From assembly GCA_032622095.1 (NCBI GenBank), contig CP136069.1, positions 160,509,043 to 160,573,042 on the forward strand: 64,000 bases of DNA, read 5' to 3'. The DNA comes from Siphonodentalium dalli (lineage: Eukaryota > Mollusca > Scaphopoda > Gadilida > Siphonodentaliidae). Below are positions 47,329 to 59,119 of the stretch, in pieces. The notes under the pieces were generated by a model that did not search any database, had not been told where the DNA came from, and saw only the letters and a list, made by a program, of their open reading frames with translations. Position 1 is the first letter of the stretch, and the number at the start of each line of letters is the position of its first letter. A program made the position numbers and the translations under genes.

Positions 47329-47892
47329 CTGTGGATAGTTTACATGAGAATTAATAGATTATTATGATAACTATGGTCCGGGCATGTGAATAGTTTACAG
47401 GAGGAAGAATGGATTAAAATGATAACCCATGGTCCGAAGTGTCGCGACGCCGGACAGACTCCTGCATGTTCAACCACTTTTGACCGTTGGTCGGTGTCCG
47501 ATGGTTTCGGGCAAGATATCCACACTGTCGCCAGATATAAATGGTTAAGCTGTATGCCAAAATGGAGACAGTAATTTCAGTGTAGCATTGACATTTTAAT
47601 AACTTCATTTGTTTCATAATATAGCCAGGATTATCCACACATATACGATTATACGCTGCAACGTGTGTTACTATGGTAGTGCTATTGAGATGCACCTGGC
47701 TCGAAATGTCACACGATTTTACAGCAGTGCACTGGCAGTTTTATCGAGGGCAACCATACTTGAAACATGAACGTCTAAACATTATAGTCGGGAGGTGACT
47801 ACAGGCTGTAAACACGGCGACCACGGATACGCTAGATTGGCTTTAATCAAATGGTCTTTTCGGTTAGCCAATCCCGTTCTCTCGTTTCCTGC

Positions 47893-48290
47893 AAGGATGC
47901 AAATAGTGTGTCAGTCATTTGCAGAATGAGGTCTCCAGGATGAATTTAGTGGCGCTATCCAGCACGGTGGGCTAACGTCACCATATTCACTCTATGTGGA
48001 CCTCATTCTGCTTACAACTCAACTGCTTTGGGAGACCTAGGATCAAATTGAATATCGGAACTTCAAGTTCCCCAGTTGAAGTTGATGATGTTGACTCATT
48101 GGTCACCTCGCTTATGTGTTTTATCTTAATCAAATTATGGGAAATAGAAACTTGAGAGAAGGGAAAAAATAAATAAAAACAATGTTAATTTGGGACTATA
48201 AAATGCGTCCGGTTTTCAAGCGTGCTGTGCGGGATAGCATCCCTAAAATCATCCCATGGGGACCTCATTCTGCAAATGACAGACAAACTA
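47893..48290. mobile_element. Inverted-repeat element (hairpin family), copy B
   Basis: The duplicate of 20586-21000: left 'cagtcatttgcagaatgagg', right 'cctcattctgcaaatgacag'. Slightly shorter with point differences. Confidence 0.7.
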
Positions 48291-48456
48291 TTTGTAGGCT
48301 TGCTTTGCTTGCTTTGCAACAGGTTCCGTATGCTGGCCAGAAGCCTAAAGGTTACGAGTTGCTTTAAGCGTCATGGGACCTCAACGGGAATCAAACTGTA
48401 AAATCTACAATTTACAATTAACAGCACACATGCAGGTTGACCCATCTGTAAACAAC

Positions 48457-51400
48457 TAGACCGACAGTAACGATATCATTTTGTTATTCAATTGAAACAA
48501 TCAGATTAATATATAGTAGTGCATGATATTGCCATATACAAGTGAGGGGGCTCTATATTTTATTTTTTTGTCCACAATTTCTCCCTTTAACAGTTGAAAC
48601 CATTGGTGGGTCCGGTTTTGGTCATGGAAATAAATTGCAATAACAAAAATTCATTCTCATCTTTTCTCATAGTTTATCATGGCTTTTAGAACTTATTATA
48701 CAGAGGTTACCTGCATTTTTTGAGTGAATACCGGAAGTATCTCATGAGTGGTCACATTGATATACGAGTGGCCTTTAGGCCATGACCCCGAGTGATGATT
48801 CCTGTATCTCACTGTGATCGGTAATTCCGATATTCACTAAAAACACGAATGTTTGCTTTTTATTATATGCGCTATTTACTAACATAATTCCAGGAATTAA
48901 TTCAAAATGTATGACCCATTAATTAGATTGATTACTGTCAAAAAGCGGAAAAACCGTTGGCCTCATTTGTTTATGGATATCAGTCAAGATATTGAATAAA
49001 CGATAAATACAGTGACCACGTGGTCGAAGTACATGGTCGATGTCGATAAATGACTACAGTGACTTAATTCACATAATAATGTGTTGTTCACTGATTGGAT
49101 CATTAAAAGGCTCCAGATTCAATCTCAGAGCATCTAATATTCAAACATTTCCGGGGGAGGCCTCCTGACCCCCTCCCATACTTCCCCGCCAGGCCTTCGG
49201 CCTTTTTTATGAGAGCTACCCGCCACTCGCCAATAATGATTTAAGGGGAGCTCCTCATTGCTCATCAGTGATTTCCCACATGGAGGCAAACGGATCCAAG
49301 GGCCCCCCCCTATTTTCGCCAGAGCAAGGATTTTTTTGCGAGGTGATCCTGGCACCATTTGTATCGGGCGCCCGAAGATTCCGCACTGAATATTGCTAAC
49401 GCGCATGCAAATACAGCAGTTTACATGTTTACATTACTCAAACGTATAGTTTTTTTAAAATGTGGGTTGAAATGACTTCAATTTGTTATTCCGCGATATG
49501 GCCGTATAGCCATGCAAGGAGCGAATCCAACATCCCGAGATGAAGGTCCGCGGGCTATTTTTCGCCATGCATGCAGAGCAAACAATTTCTGCGACATTTT
49601 ATATCGGACAAATCTAGCCCGGCGCCAAGTTTTGTGCGCCCGAAGTTTCAACACTGAATATTTCTATCAAAAAGAAATATAGCAATCCTGAAAGTGGAGT
49701 CAAAATTTAGACAATTCCATCTATATGTAAAGAACGAATTAATGATAAACATGAGTCATCTACAGTGTACTCTATAGGTTATACAATGTAGTCCGATAAA
49801 CGCCTGGACTATAAAACGCACTGGCGGCAGTATCATCGTAAACAGATTATCTGAAGGCACATACGCCATACTACTATGGTATACATGTACCGTATACATA
49901 TAGTTTTCGAATTATATTATAGAAATACATTGCTGGTTCGTTTCCATGGTATATATGCATGGCATTTAAAATTGGTTATATCTTCCATCACATGTTGTTG
50001 CACCCTAATTGGACCGAATGTGTGGTAACAAGACATCTTCAGGTCACGTCAAATACGCATCTTCCATTGCTTAATAAAAAAAAGTCTGACACGAGTCCTT
50101 CAAAGCATCGGTTTCCATGTGTTCTTATCGCCATTGGTCAGCTGATTGACTGAACATATATTTATTCATAACCCAAACATTTACACAACAGATAATAATT
50201 TACATACAATATTTTAATTAACAGTATGGATGCAACCAGAATGTAGATGAATAGGGGATTGGAATACTAGTTAATCAGTTCCGTGTCAGATATTTTTTGG
50301 TGAAAACTGTGTACTAATAAAACGAGTACGTGATTGGAGTGTGATCTGACCACCCGTTTGGCTTGTATTGATGACTTATTTTGCTGGTGTATCATGAAGC
50401 TGATGGCTATTAGAAGTAAAACTGAAAAAATTAGCATGGTTAATGGAGGGATTAAGAGGTTGGATAGATGCATTGTATTACCAGCCGAAACACCTCTATA
50501 CTAGTACTGACTAGAAGCCATGATTGCGAGTATTCATTCTGAATTACAAAATATTCTCCCATGCACCAGCCCAAAGCATAGGCACCCGGAGTTTCCGGGG
50601 GCTTATTCCGTGTGCATGTCCGGCGCGCCAAAATCACAATGTCGCCCAGATAATTCACATTTGCACAGACTTTCAGAAGATAAGTTCACTGTTCAAAGAA
50701 GCTTTGATCTTTCATCAATAACCTTCCATAGTATACCGTAATTGTACTGAAGGTTATTGTTACCCGTTCCATATATAGGCCTAATATAAAGCAATATATT
50801 ACTGGGTCCAGAACACAGGAAAACACGTCGTTTTGAATGTAGTATACAAAACATTTCCCCGGACCCCACACTCGCTGCTTCGCGGCTCGGATGATGCTAC
50901 GCATCATATATATAATAATACATAGCGCCCCCTTTCAAATTTCCTGGATCCGCCATTGGGAGAGGACTGGAACTGTGTTTATTTAATCAAATTGATGGTG
51001 TTTTTACTTTACACATGTACACATTTTAACCTATTGCTAATAAGGGACACAACTATCCTGTTAAAGTGTGTATTTTACCTTTATAACCATAAATATTTGG
51101 GTTTTTAAAGGTTTTGTTGGCATATTTTTCAGCCATGTGCTTTATTTCTTTATTTTGTGTGGGTGTACTTGATCAGCGTTCTCTCAGTTCTGGTGCAGAC
51201 ACAATGAGAGAACCTTACCCTGCCAACAACACATTATTCAGTACAATTTACATGATTTTCATCAATTTTGGGGGTGGGTGTCCCAGACCTGGGTGGAAAA
51301 AACTTACGCTCCCGGGGTGGTGGGTCCCCCAAACTGAAAAGCACAAAATTTCCACCTTGTATCCGAAATTTTGTTCCTGACCCCCCCCTGGTAAAATAAC

Positions 51401-51479
51401 CAAATAATAGTGAATGAATATCAAAACGCAACGGAACATATAGAGATGTATCAATCAATCTAGTGGGTTAGACTAAGAT
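48457..51479. other. Intergenic with small inverted repeats
   Basis: 48721-48840 is an imperfect palindrome (gagtgaataccggaa against ttccgatattcac; centre tggcctttaggcca). 49134-49406 is a GC-richer patch ('ccgggggaggcctcctgacc', 'caggccttcggccttttt') that looks like a dispersed repeat. The minus frame 50267-50473 has a hydrophobic stretch (M-L-I-F-S-V-L-L-L-I-A-I-S-F) that could be a signal anchor but has no partner exon. 51270-51390 is a short piece of the poly-G/C repeat type. Confidence 0.4.
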
Positions 51480-51890
51480 TTTGAGGACACCTGGTTATCA
51501 TATCTCCATGATGATACAGATGTTTTAAAGAAATGACCAGGTGCTCCTCTGTTCATTGTGCTATATACTTGCTAATTATTCTCAGTTTAAAATAAATGTT
51601 GCTATTCAACTATATCGGCTACATGTGCCCGACACAGAGCGAGACTTTGAGTTGTTTATGTTAAGCGACGAGTCTGTTCTAAAACATGAAATATATCCTC
51701 TGTATATTGGGCAGGTATAACCTTGTAATATGTCAGTATTGGATTATCATGCAAAGTCATGTGCCACTGACTCCGTTTTCTTTTATCTCGGAAGAAATTA
51801 CATTTGACGGCACATTGTGACCGCTATTGTTGAACAGGCCTTCTATACATTTCCACATCTCTTGTGACTTTTTGTGTCGAAACTATATTG
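51480..51890 (+). pseudogene. Duplicated exon-like segment, plus copy
   Basis: The inverted partner of 31670-32060. The matching frame carries several stops ('atctccatgatgatacagat' region onward), so this copy is decayed if it was ever coding. Similarity is best at 'tacatgtgcccgacacagag' and 'gaacaggccttctatacatt'. Confidence 0.35.
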
Positions 51891-52230
51891 AATGGGGCAG
51901 ACTCAATTGTGTTATAATATTAACATGAGGTAATATAATATTTTAACATGCACCATTATCTTCCTCGTAAAAAATGACCACTGTTAGAACGCCTTGGTGC
52001 CATCTCGATTGTATAGAACACACACAGACAAACATATATTTGCAAATATATATCTAGACACCAAACGTGACGGTTTTAACAGGCAAGATTTGCTTCCTCG
52101 TATCATTTGAGAACAACGTGTATGAAGTATTCATTTGAATTTGGCAATTGATACTCACAGACAAGGTGGTGGCTAAATTGGCACCCAGAAATTGAAAAGA
52201 AATCGATATTTTCACATTGGTGTCCATAGT

Positions 52231-52474
52231 TATTTGTCGCTTTTAGTGATAATTTCCTCTAGCGCCATGCCACGCCGTATCCCTTGTAAATCCTGTCTTC
52301 TCTATATAGCGATGGCATTTTCTGCGGGCTATAATTACGAAATAATTGTTTCCTGCTTGGTTAACAAATATCGAACAAGAACACCGGGATATGGCGTGGT
52401 ATGGCCATAGAGGAACGATGATGCCAAAATAAGGCTTTGAATTCTTAGGGGACAACAATCTCGTATACCCCTTT
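52231..52474. mobile_element. MITE-like element, copy 2
   Basis: The direct counterpart of 21772-22015, with halves imperfectly inverted. Outside it the flanks do not match, so these are independent insertions and not part of the large duplication. Confidence 0.7.
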
Positions 52475-52499
52475 TAAAAATCTTTTATATGTTTTTTAA

Positions 52500-52660
52500 A
52501 CCTGCCCGGTGCCATTGCGGACCACTCTTATCGGCTGAGCACCCCGTCAGTGGTATCCACCTTTACGAGATGGTCAAAGTGCCAGTCGGACGCCAGTCCT
52601 CGCAAGAAGCGGACAGTCAGTCGGGACCACTCGTCCTCCAATAAATCAGTTTATTTCTCA
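52500..52660. other. GC-richer segment ending near AATAAA, unknown
   Basis: Both strands are open for 38-50 codons (plus: about 52503 to the TAA at 52643). The plus strand ends in 'ccaataaatcagtttatttc'. It may be the tail of an unidentified transcript or repeat. No domain recognised. Confidence 0.25.
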
Positions 52661-52948
52661 TGAACCTATACATACATAGGTATGGGGATAATAACAATTT
52701 AAATATATACAATATGTACATAAACATGTGAGCTTCCGGGTGACAAATGTTGTATACATGGATTATATTACATAACCTTGATCGCTACATAGATGTATAA
52801 TAATGTAACATGTATATGAATATTGTAAATATATATAAGCATATAAAACTAAATAAGGTTATTGCATATGCTTACATATGCATATTTATAATTATATATC
52901 AATAACTATGTGTATGCGTATATCGGTACTGTTCTTGCATAAATTATG

Positions 52949-53541
52949 TATGGAATCCTATTAGGGCCACTTGCTAATGGCGCTTTCGGCGCACTTTTTG
53001 TCGCTTTCGGCGCTTTCGGCGCGCGCCGAAACATACCCTAATGGCGCACTTTTTGTCGCTTCCGGCGCGCGCCATTAGGGAGTGGACCTAATAGTATGCC
53101 TAATGGCGCTTTCGGCGCGGGCCGAAAGTATGGAATCCTATTACGGCCACTTGCTAATGGCGCTTTCGGCGCTTTCGGCGCGATGCGCCGAAAGCGCCGA
53201 AAGCGACAAAAAGTGCGCCATTAGTAACGCGCCGAAAGCGCCGAAAGCGCCGAAAGCGACAAAAAGTGCGCCGTAACGGCGCACTATTTGTCGCTTTCGG
53301 CGCTTTCGGCGCTTTCGGCGCGGTGCGCCGAAAGCGACAAAATGTGCGCCATTAGCGTTATTTCGGCGCGCGCCGAAAGCGCCGAAAGCGCCGAAAGCGC
53401 CGAAAGCGACAAAATATGCGCCGTTACGGCGCACTTTTTGTCGCTTTCGGCGCTTTCGGCGCTTTCGGCGCACCGCGCCGAAAGCGACAAAATATGCGCC
53501 GTTAGTAACGCGCCGAAAGCGCCGAAAGCGACAAAAAGTGC
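52949..53541. repeat. GC-rich modular palindrome array, left arm
   Basis: It begins tatggaatcctattagggcc then acttgctaatggcgc. After that, modules gcgctttcggcgc, cactttttgtcgctttcggc and their inverses gcgccgaaagcgacaaaaag repeat, forming nested hairpins. A second start motif with the variant 'ctattacggccac' is at 53129. The alanine/lysine-rich and serine/leucine-rich frames on both strands are read-through of 9-base (gcgctttcg) repeats. Confidence 0.85.
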
Positions 53542-55890
53542 AGCGTTTCCGGCATGCGTAACGAGGTGTAACTTCTGTATGCCATTAAAATGGAGGCGTT
53601 TATTGTTGACAATTTTTTTCTAAATTTTACACACCGTGAAATTATCTATAAGTTTTATCAGAAATATGGAATTACAATTAGGTGAGTGAACTTCAAAAGC
53701 CACAGCTCCTGAACCCCCCCCCCCCATTCGCATGGATGCAGGGATGTGGTAACGGAGAGTCCAACATGTTCTCTGCCTTGTTTGTTCAATGTTATAAAGT
53801 TCCATGCTAGAACATAAAAAAAGTTCCCATGTTTTGCACTGATGGAATAATATCTCTACAAGCACTATGCAGAGTAAAGTTTCATGGCACAATCTGGGGG
53901 GAGGGGTTCTTCTGACTTCAATTTCAACTACATGTTTGGGGGGGGGGGTGTCCACCTTGGGAAATTCCAACTGCATCCCCCCTTTAGTCAGAATCAGACC
54001 AACACAAGTTTTTGAATAATTCCATTTGCACCCCCCCCCCCCCTTGAACCTCAGTCAGGCCTAATTTCTAATATATTCATAAGCCATGGTTTTATATTTC
54101 TATATTCCTGGTATGAGAACATTGACAGATATTTTAACCTGAACATTTATTAGTTATTTGAAAATTTCAAACCTCATACTCCCCTCAGGTTGGAAAATTC
54201 TTCAAGTGATGACCATTTCTGTCCACAAATTTGACCAAATGTAGTAAAATATTGTTTTGCTAAACTAATTAGCAGTTTTGTATTGGCCATGTGGATGTGG
54301 GGCAATGACACACCGGGCCGACCATGGTTCGATCCGGTGTGCGAAAATTTAGAAATCTTAACAAGAAAATTTTGAAATCGTAACATCTACACTAGCCTCA
54401 AGCCTTCCTACCGTTGTAAATTTAAACCCTACACCCCCCACTTAGGTTGGAAAATTTTCAACTGATGACAATTCCAATGACAATGTTGACCAAATGTATG
54501 ACAATATTGTTTTCTTAAATTAACTAGAAGTTTTTGACTGGCCACGGGGGAGGGACCAGGACACAAGCTTTCCAAGTGTTGGAAATTTCCAATCTGTTAC
54601 CCCCCCTAAGGTTGGAAAATTTCCAACTGATGACCATTTCTGTCCAAAGTTTTTACCAAACATAGGAACATTTCCCCCCCCCAATAAATTGTTTTATAAT
54701 CAAACTACAAGAACATATTTCACCTATTGTTGGTGTGAAATTTCCAACTAATGTTTTGGCAAGTATGAAATTTCCAACTGTTATACTTTTGACCAAAGTT
54801 GGGGGGCTAACTACTAGTATACGTGCGAAATAAATCTCTGTAGTTCCACTGGTAACGATGCTACCGGAATTTGCCTGTAAATATCATGCAAATTATCTCA
54901 CAAGAATAAATCATACAGGTATTTGGAGGTAGCACTGGTAGTACAAGTGGAACTATATAAATGTTACTTCCGATGTCTTTCGCTCTGGTAAAGATGCATG
55001 TTAGGTGCATATTTCCGTTCATATTCTGGCACCATGTGGTTTTCTATGACGAAATGCCCACAAAAATGTACCTTGCAAACTTGCCAGCGTATGAACGTAC
55101 CCTGAATCATGCCAGAAGCTGGGGTTTGTCCCACAAAAATATTCATGATTGCCAATTACTCAATCAATATATTCACTGCAAGTCTATCACAGCTAGTGAC
55201 AGTCAGTTGTGGTGTTCAATTATTAACAGACTTTTTCATTATATTACATTTAATTACATGCGGCAACACTCACTTAAAAAGTTGCTCAAATGTATGCATA
55301 CTAATCACTTGACTATATTTAGACTCATTTATAGTGAAAATTCATACATGTGTTAAGTACCATATTAATAAATAATTTTAAATCTGAATAATGACAAATT
55401 ATAGCATTTAGAGGTGTATCTACAGCAAAATTCAGCCCCTCCCTTTTAAAATTGATACATAGGCCTATACATTGTACACATATGGCCATGTCCGATCTGC
55501 ACTGAGGTGCCGGGAGCATCCAAGGGCATCGGGGGGGGGGGGGGGGGGGGGGGGAGAGCCTACAAAAATGGCACTTTTCTGCCCAAAAAAGGGAATTTTC
55601 TCCGCAAACTCGGAAAAAACAACCATAAATTCATTGTGGCAAAAATCCCTATTTTAAAGGTATTTGTCGGTTTTTATGGCCGTTTTTGACAAAAAATTAA
55701 TATTCCTTGTGAAATTGGTGGTATTTGGACCCAAAAAGTTACATTTTGCTATAAAAACACGAGATTAAACACAGCATTTTCTGTCTCCAGAAAAAGGGCA
55801 AGTCCTGCCCCCTTGGTCAAGGGCAGGGGATCAGCTGCCCCCTCTTCCGGCACCCCTGCTGGGCTGATCACATACTTAATTGTATACATG
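53542..55890. other. Interior between the two GC-rich arrays
   Basis: It contains the dispersed repeat at 53942-54420, related stretches 'gaaatttccaact' to about 54800, a 24-base poly-G run at 55530-55553, and a 131-codon plus frame (54961-55356) whose start overlaps a dispersed repeat shared with 29330-29405. No transposase or other domain recognised. Confidence 0.5.
53942..54420. repeat. Dispersed repeat, copy 2
   Basis: The counterpart of 41420-41800 ('ggtgtccaccttgggaaatt', 'tgaataattccatttgcacc', 'attcataagccatggtttta', 'cacaccgggccgaccatggt'). It has longer poly-C and poly-G runs than copy 1. Confidence 0.75.
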
Positions 55891-56604
55891 CGCTAATGGC
55901 GCACCGCGCCGAATGCCCTAATGGCGCACCGCGCTAATGGCGCACTTTCTGTCGCTTTCGGCGCTTTCGGCGCTTTCGGCGCGCGCCGAAACAACGCTAA
56001 TGGCGCACTTTTTGTCGCTTTCGGCGCGCGCGCCGAAAGCGCCGAAAGCGACAAATAGTGCGCCGATCGGCGCACATTTTGTCGCTTTCGGCGCTTTCGG
56101 CGCTTTCGGCGCGCGCCGAAACAACGCTAATGGCGCACTTTTTGTCGCTTTCGGCGCGCGCGCCGAAAGCGCCGAAAGCGACAAAAAGTGCGCCGATCGG
56201 CGCACATTTTGTCGCTTTCGGCGCTTTCGGCGCGATGCGCCGAAAGCGACAAAAAGTGCGCCGAAAGCGCCATTAGCAAGTGGCCGTAATAGGATTCCAT
56301 ACGAAAGCGACAAAAAGTGCGCCTTTAGTAACGCGCCGAAAGCGACAAAATGTGCGCCGTTACGGCGCACATTTTGTCGCTTTCGGCGCGCCGAAACATG
56401 CGCTAATATCGCACATTTTGTCGCTTTCGTCACGCGCGCCGAAAGCGCCGAAAGCGACAAAAAGTGCGCCGAAAGCGACAAATAGTGCGCCGTAACGGCG
56501 CATATTTTGTCGCTTTCGGCCCGTTACTAATGGCGCACTTTTTGTCGCTTTCGGCGCATCGCGCCGAAAGCGCCATTAGCAAGTGGCCCTAATAGGATTC
56601 CATA
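55891..56604. repeat. GC-rich modular palindrome array, right arm
   Basis: The same modules as 52949-53541 in facing orientation. It ends 'gcaagtggccctaatagg' then attccata at 56604, the inverse of the left array's start. An inner 'gcaagtggccgtaatagg' motif ends at 56301 and carries the same variant base as the inner left motif at 53129. Confidence 0.85.
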
Positions 56605-57400
56605 AGAAACTGCTCTTTGACATGTTAAGAATTTGTTTTTTCCACATTGACAGTTTTTTTCCATTTGTCGCAATATTTTTCAAACTGATCTAATTGTGAT
56701 TGTAGTGATTTAGGGGTATCATCTGCCATGATAACTGTATCATCGGCATAAATAATCAAAAGATTTTCAAGTAGCAATCTAATCTACTTTCAATTTCGTT
56801 GTTCACTTTCCGTAAACCAATCAGGTTATCTTTTTCCAGGAATTGTTGCAGGTCATTAACATATAATGAAAACAGAAGGGGAGATCAGTTTACGCCTTGT
56901 CTAACTCCTTCAAAACAAGGGAAGTAAGATGTTGTGGTGGTATTTAATTGTTCACAAGACTTGGCGTGTTGGTACATATTAACAATCACTCTGCGTATCT
57001 TGCCGTTAATTCCAGATTGTAACAATTTGTACCACAAACCCTGTCTCCACCCGGTATCAAACGCCTTCTTAAAGTCAATGAAGCCACAGAGTAATTTCTT
57101 ATTCAAAAGTCTGCTTATTTCTGACAATAAAGTCAGTATCAACATGTTGTCGACAGTTGAATAGTTTCTTCTAAATCCGGCTTGGTTTTCTGAAATTATA
57201 CTGTGACTTTCTACGAATGCGTTCAGTCGGCTAGAAAGGACCTTCGTGAATAGTTTGCCCAAACAGCTGAGTATTGTTATCGGTCTATAAGTATTCGGGT
57301 CACTAGGATCTCCCTTATTCTTAAAGTTCAGCTGAACTGTAACCTAATTTGAGTATTGATATATCATCCCGTGTGTATCTAAGTCCCCTTAACACAAATC
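56605..57400 (-). pseudogene. LINE reverse transcriptase fragment, antisense
   Basis: On the minus strand: K-G-D-P-S-D-P-N-T-Y-R-P-I-T-I-L, then G-K-L-F-T-K-V-L, F-I-D-F-K-K-A-F-D, G-V-R-Q-G-V, L-Y-V-N-D-L and, after a frameshift near 56770, Y-A-D-D-T-V-I-M-A-D-D-T. These are the RT blocks in order, including the Y-A-D-D box. The fragment stops at the GC-rich array (56604). It has frameshifts and stops and is dead. A related upstream piece is at 63602-64000. Confidence 0.8.
57200..57400. repeat. 201-bp direct repeat, left copy
   Basis: Matches 60496-60696 at 199 of 201 positions by eye (differences at 57207 and 57231). It is part of the antisense LINE and directly abuts the inserted sense LINE. 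Confidence 0.9.
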
Positions 57401-57406
57401 AAACAA

Positions 57407-59119
57407 ATGTTCAAGTCTTTCCTGGACTCACATTATCTACAATCTCTCGTCACATTAAACACATGTATGGGTCCTAAGTACTCGTTCGTGCCGTATAACA
57501 CGGAACACTCTCCATCGTTGATAGATCACATAGTAGTCCCACAATGTAAATTGGATCTGGTTGAAAAGATCGAAATAATTTCGGATGAAGCACTAAACAC
57601 TTCAAATCACAGGCCTGTGCACTGTACAATGTCATTCATTATCCAATCTAAGACCAACGCACCCCCTACCGAGCCCGCCGTAAACTGGTCTAAGATTAAC
57701 ATACCGGCATATCAGGAAGCACTGAGGCGACAAATCCAGAAGCTTGAAACAAGGATATCGAACACTTCAGATATTGACGCATTATATGCATGTATAGTGC
57801 ACATCCTCAACTCTGCAGCAAGTGAAGCGAGCCCAAAATTTACGGCGAAAAGGCAAAAATATTCGAAATCCTATTGGAACCAAGAACTGAAAAGTTTACA
57901 TGCAGATATGCGTCAATGTCGGAGGTGTTGGATATCGAAAGGGCGCCCGAAAGGAGTTACTGATTGTACGTTCCAAGCATATAGGGATTCAAAACGCTTA
58001 TTTCGGAGGCGACATCGCGCGGCGGTGGACGCTCTCCAAACAAGGCACATACATAATATTGAGTACCTCGCCAAACATGACCAACCTTCTTTTTGGAAAT
58101 CAACTAAGATTCAGAATAAATGTGGTACCAACCCTGGGTCTGAAATTAAGTTCGGAAACACAATCTTCAGAGATCCCCAAAACATAGTGGATGGTTGGAG
58201 AAGCTATTTCCAAACTTTGTACAGTAGAAGTATGCACGAAGTCCCAACATTTGAGACGTTTGTGGAAAATACAGCCGCTCAACTGAATGTAGCATCGGAG
58301 ATACCCAGTCGGGATAACTCTATTTGTAGAGATGTGTCACCCGATGAACTTACCCGCAGTCTGAAGCAACTCAAACGGAATAAATCTGGCGGACACACGC
58401 GTATCGTGAACGAACATCTCTTATTTGCCACCGTTGATCTAACTGCAGTAATTTGTAAATTATTCTCCGGTATGCTTCGCCTGGAATATATTCCTTCAAC
58501 CATGAAGACGGGAATAATTGTTCCTATATACAAAGGCAATCCAAAACCAATGGACAACCCGGATAACTATAGAGCAATAACTCTATTACCAATCATTTAT
58601 AAGCTATTTGAAATGATTCTTCTCGAAAGACTACTTAGTTCTGATAAGTTTGCTGGCTTCCCCAATCGCCTTCAATTTGGTTTCCAGAAAGGGGTTGTTT
58701 GTACGGTCACATCTTTCATCCTCCAAGAAAGTGTACAGTATTCACACAGCAACAGCTCTAAGGTATACGCCGCATTCTTAGACTCACAAAAGGCATTTGA
58801 TAGGGTATGGCACCAAGGCCTGCTATATAAATTAATGCAGAAAGGCTTAGATGGGCGTATGCTTAGAGTTGTTGCAGCTATGTACACAGATATCAAAAGC
58901 ATGGTGAGATATCAAGGACATCTGTCTAATATATTTAATATTGAACAAGGCACTCGCCAAGGGGAAATGCTATCACCGTTCCTATATCTCGTCTTTATCG
59001 ATGACCTTCTGAACGAACTTGCCAGCTCACCAGAAGGGCTTCATATAGACAACATTTCATGTTCATGCCCAACAACTCAGATGATGTATGCATCCTGTCG
59101 TATTCTGAAGGTGGGTTGA
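57407..59119 (+). pseudogene. LINE ORF2, endonuclease tail and reverse transcriptase (first part)
   Basis: The 570-codon frame opens inside the endonuclease domain: S-L-I-D-H-I-V-V-P and S-N-H-R-P-V (usual S-D-H) by residue about 70. RT blocks start near residue 310: L-K-R-N-K-S-G-G, G-I-I-V-P-I-Y-K-G, N-Y-R-A-I-T-L-L-P, A-F-L-D-S-Q-K-A-F-D-R-V-W, G-T-R-Q-G-E-M-L-S-P and F-I-D-D-L. The frame is lost near 59060, just before the F/Y-x-D-D box, and reads nonsense to 59119. The first ATG is not a native start. Confidence 0.85.

Larger units (their letters stand above)
42146..48456. repeat. Segmental duplication, copy B
   Basis: Collinear with 9765-21155 in the same orientation, about 32 kb away. 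It keeps the order: left flank, palindromic-element target, element X, satellite remnant, O-methyltransferase exons 4 and 3, inverted-repeat element. It lacks the large satellite array, the 458-bp array and the hairpin cluster inside X. It has its own 35-bp tandem and a 439-bp element. The right end is near 48456-48500, where similarity fades just after 'tagaccgacagtaac'. Confidence 0.85.

Noticed and set aside
53141-53623. Alanine/lysine/serine-rich frames resembling histone-like tails
   Set aside because: They are translations of the gcgctttcg and gacaaaaagtgcgcc modules, open in several frames at once.
54320-54345. tRNA-like word ggttcgatccggtg
   Set aside because: No cloverleaf can be drawn; it is part of the dispersed repeat shared with 41.4-41.8 kb.
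54961-55356. 131-codon plus frame
   Set aside because: Its first part is a dispersed repeat also found at 29330-29405; the remainder has no recognisable domain.
55893-56485. 187- and 182-codon facing frames
   Set aside because: Same GC-rich module array; opposite-strand frames mirror each other, so not genes.
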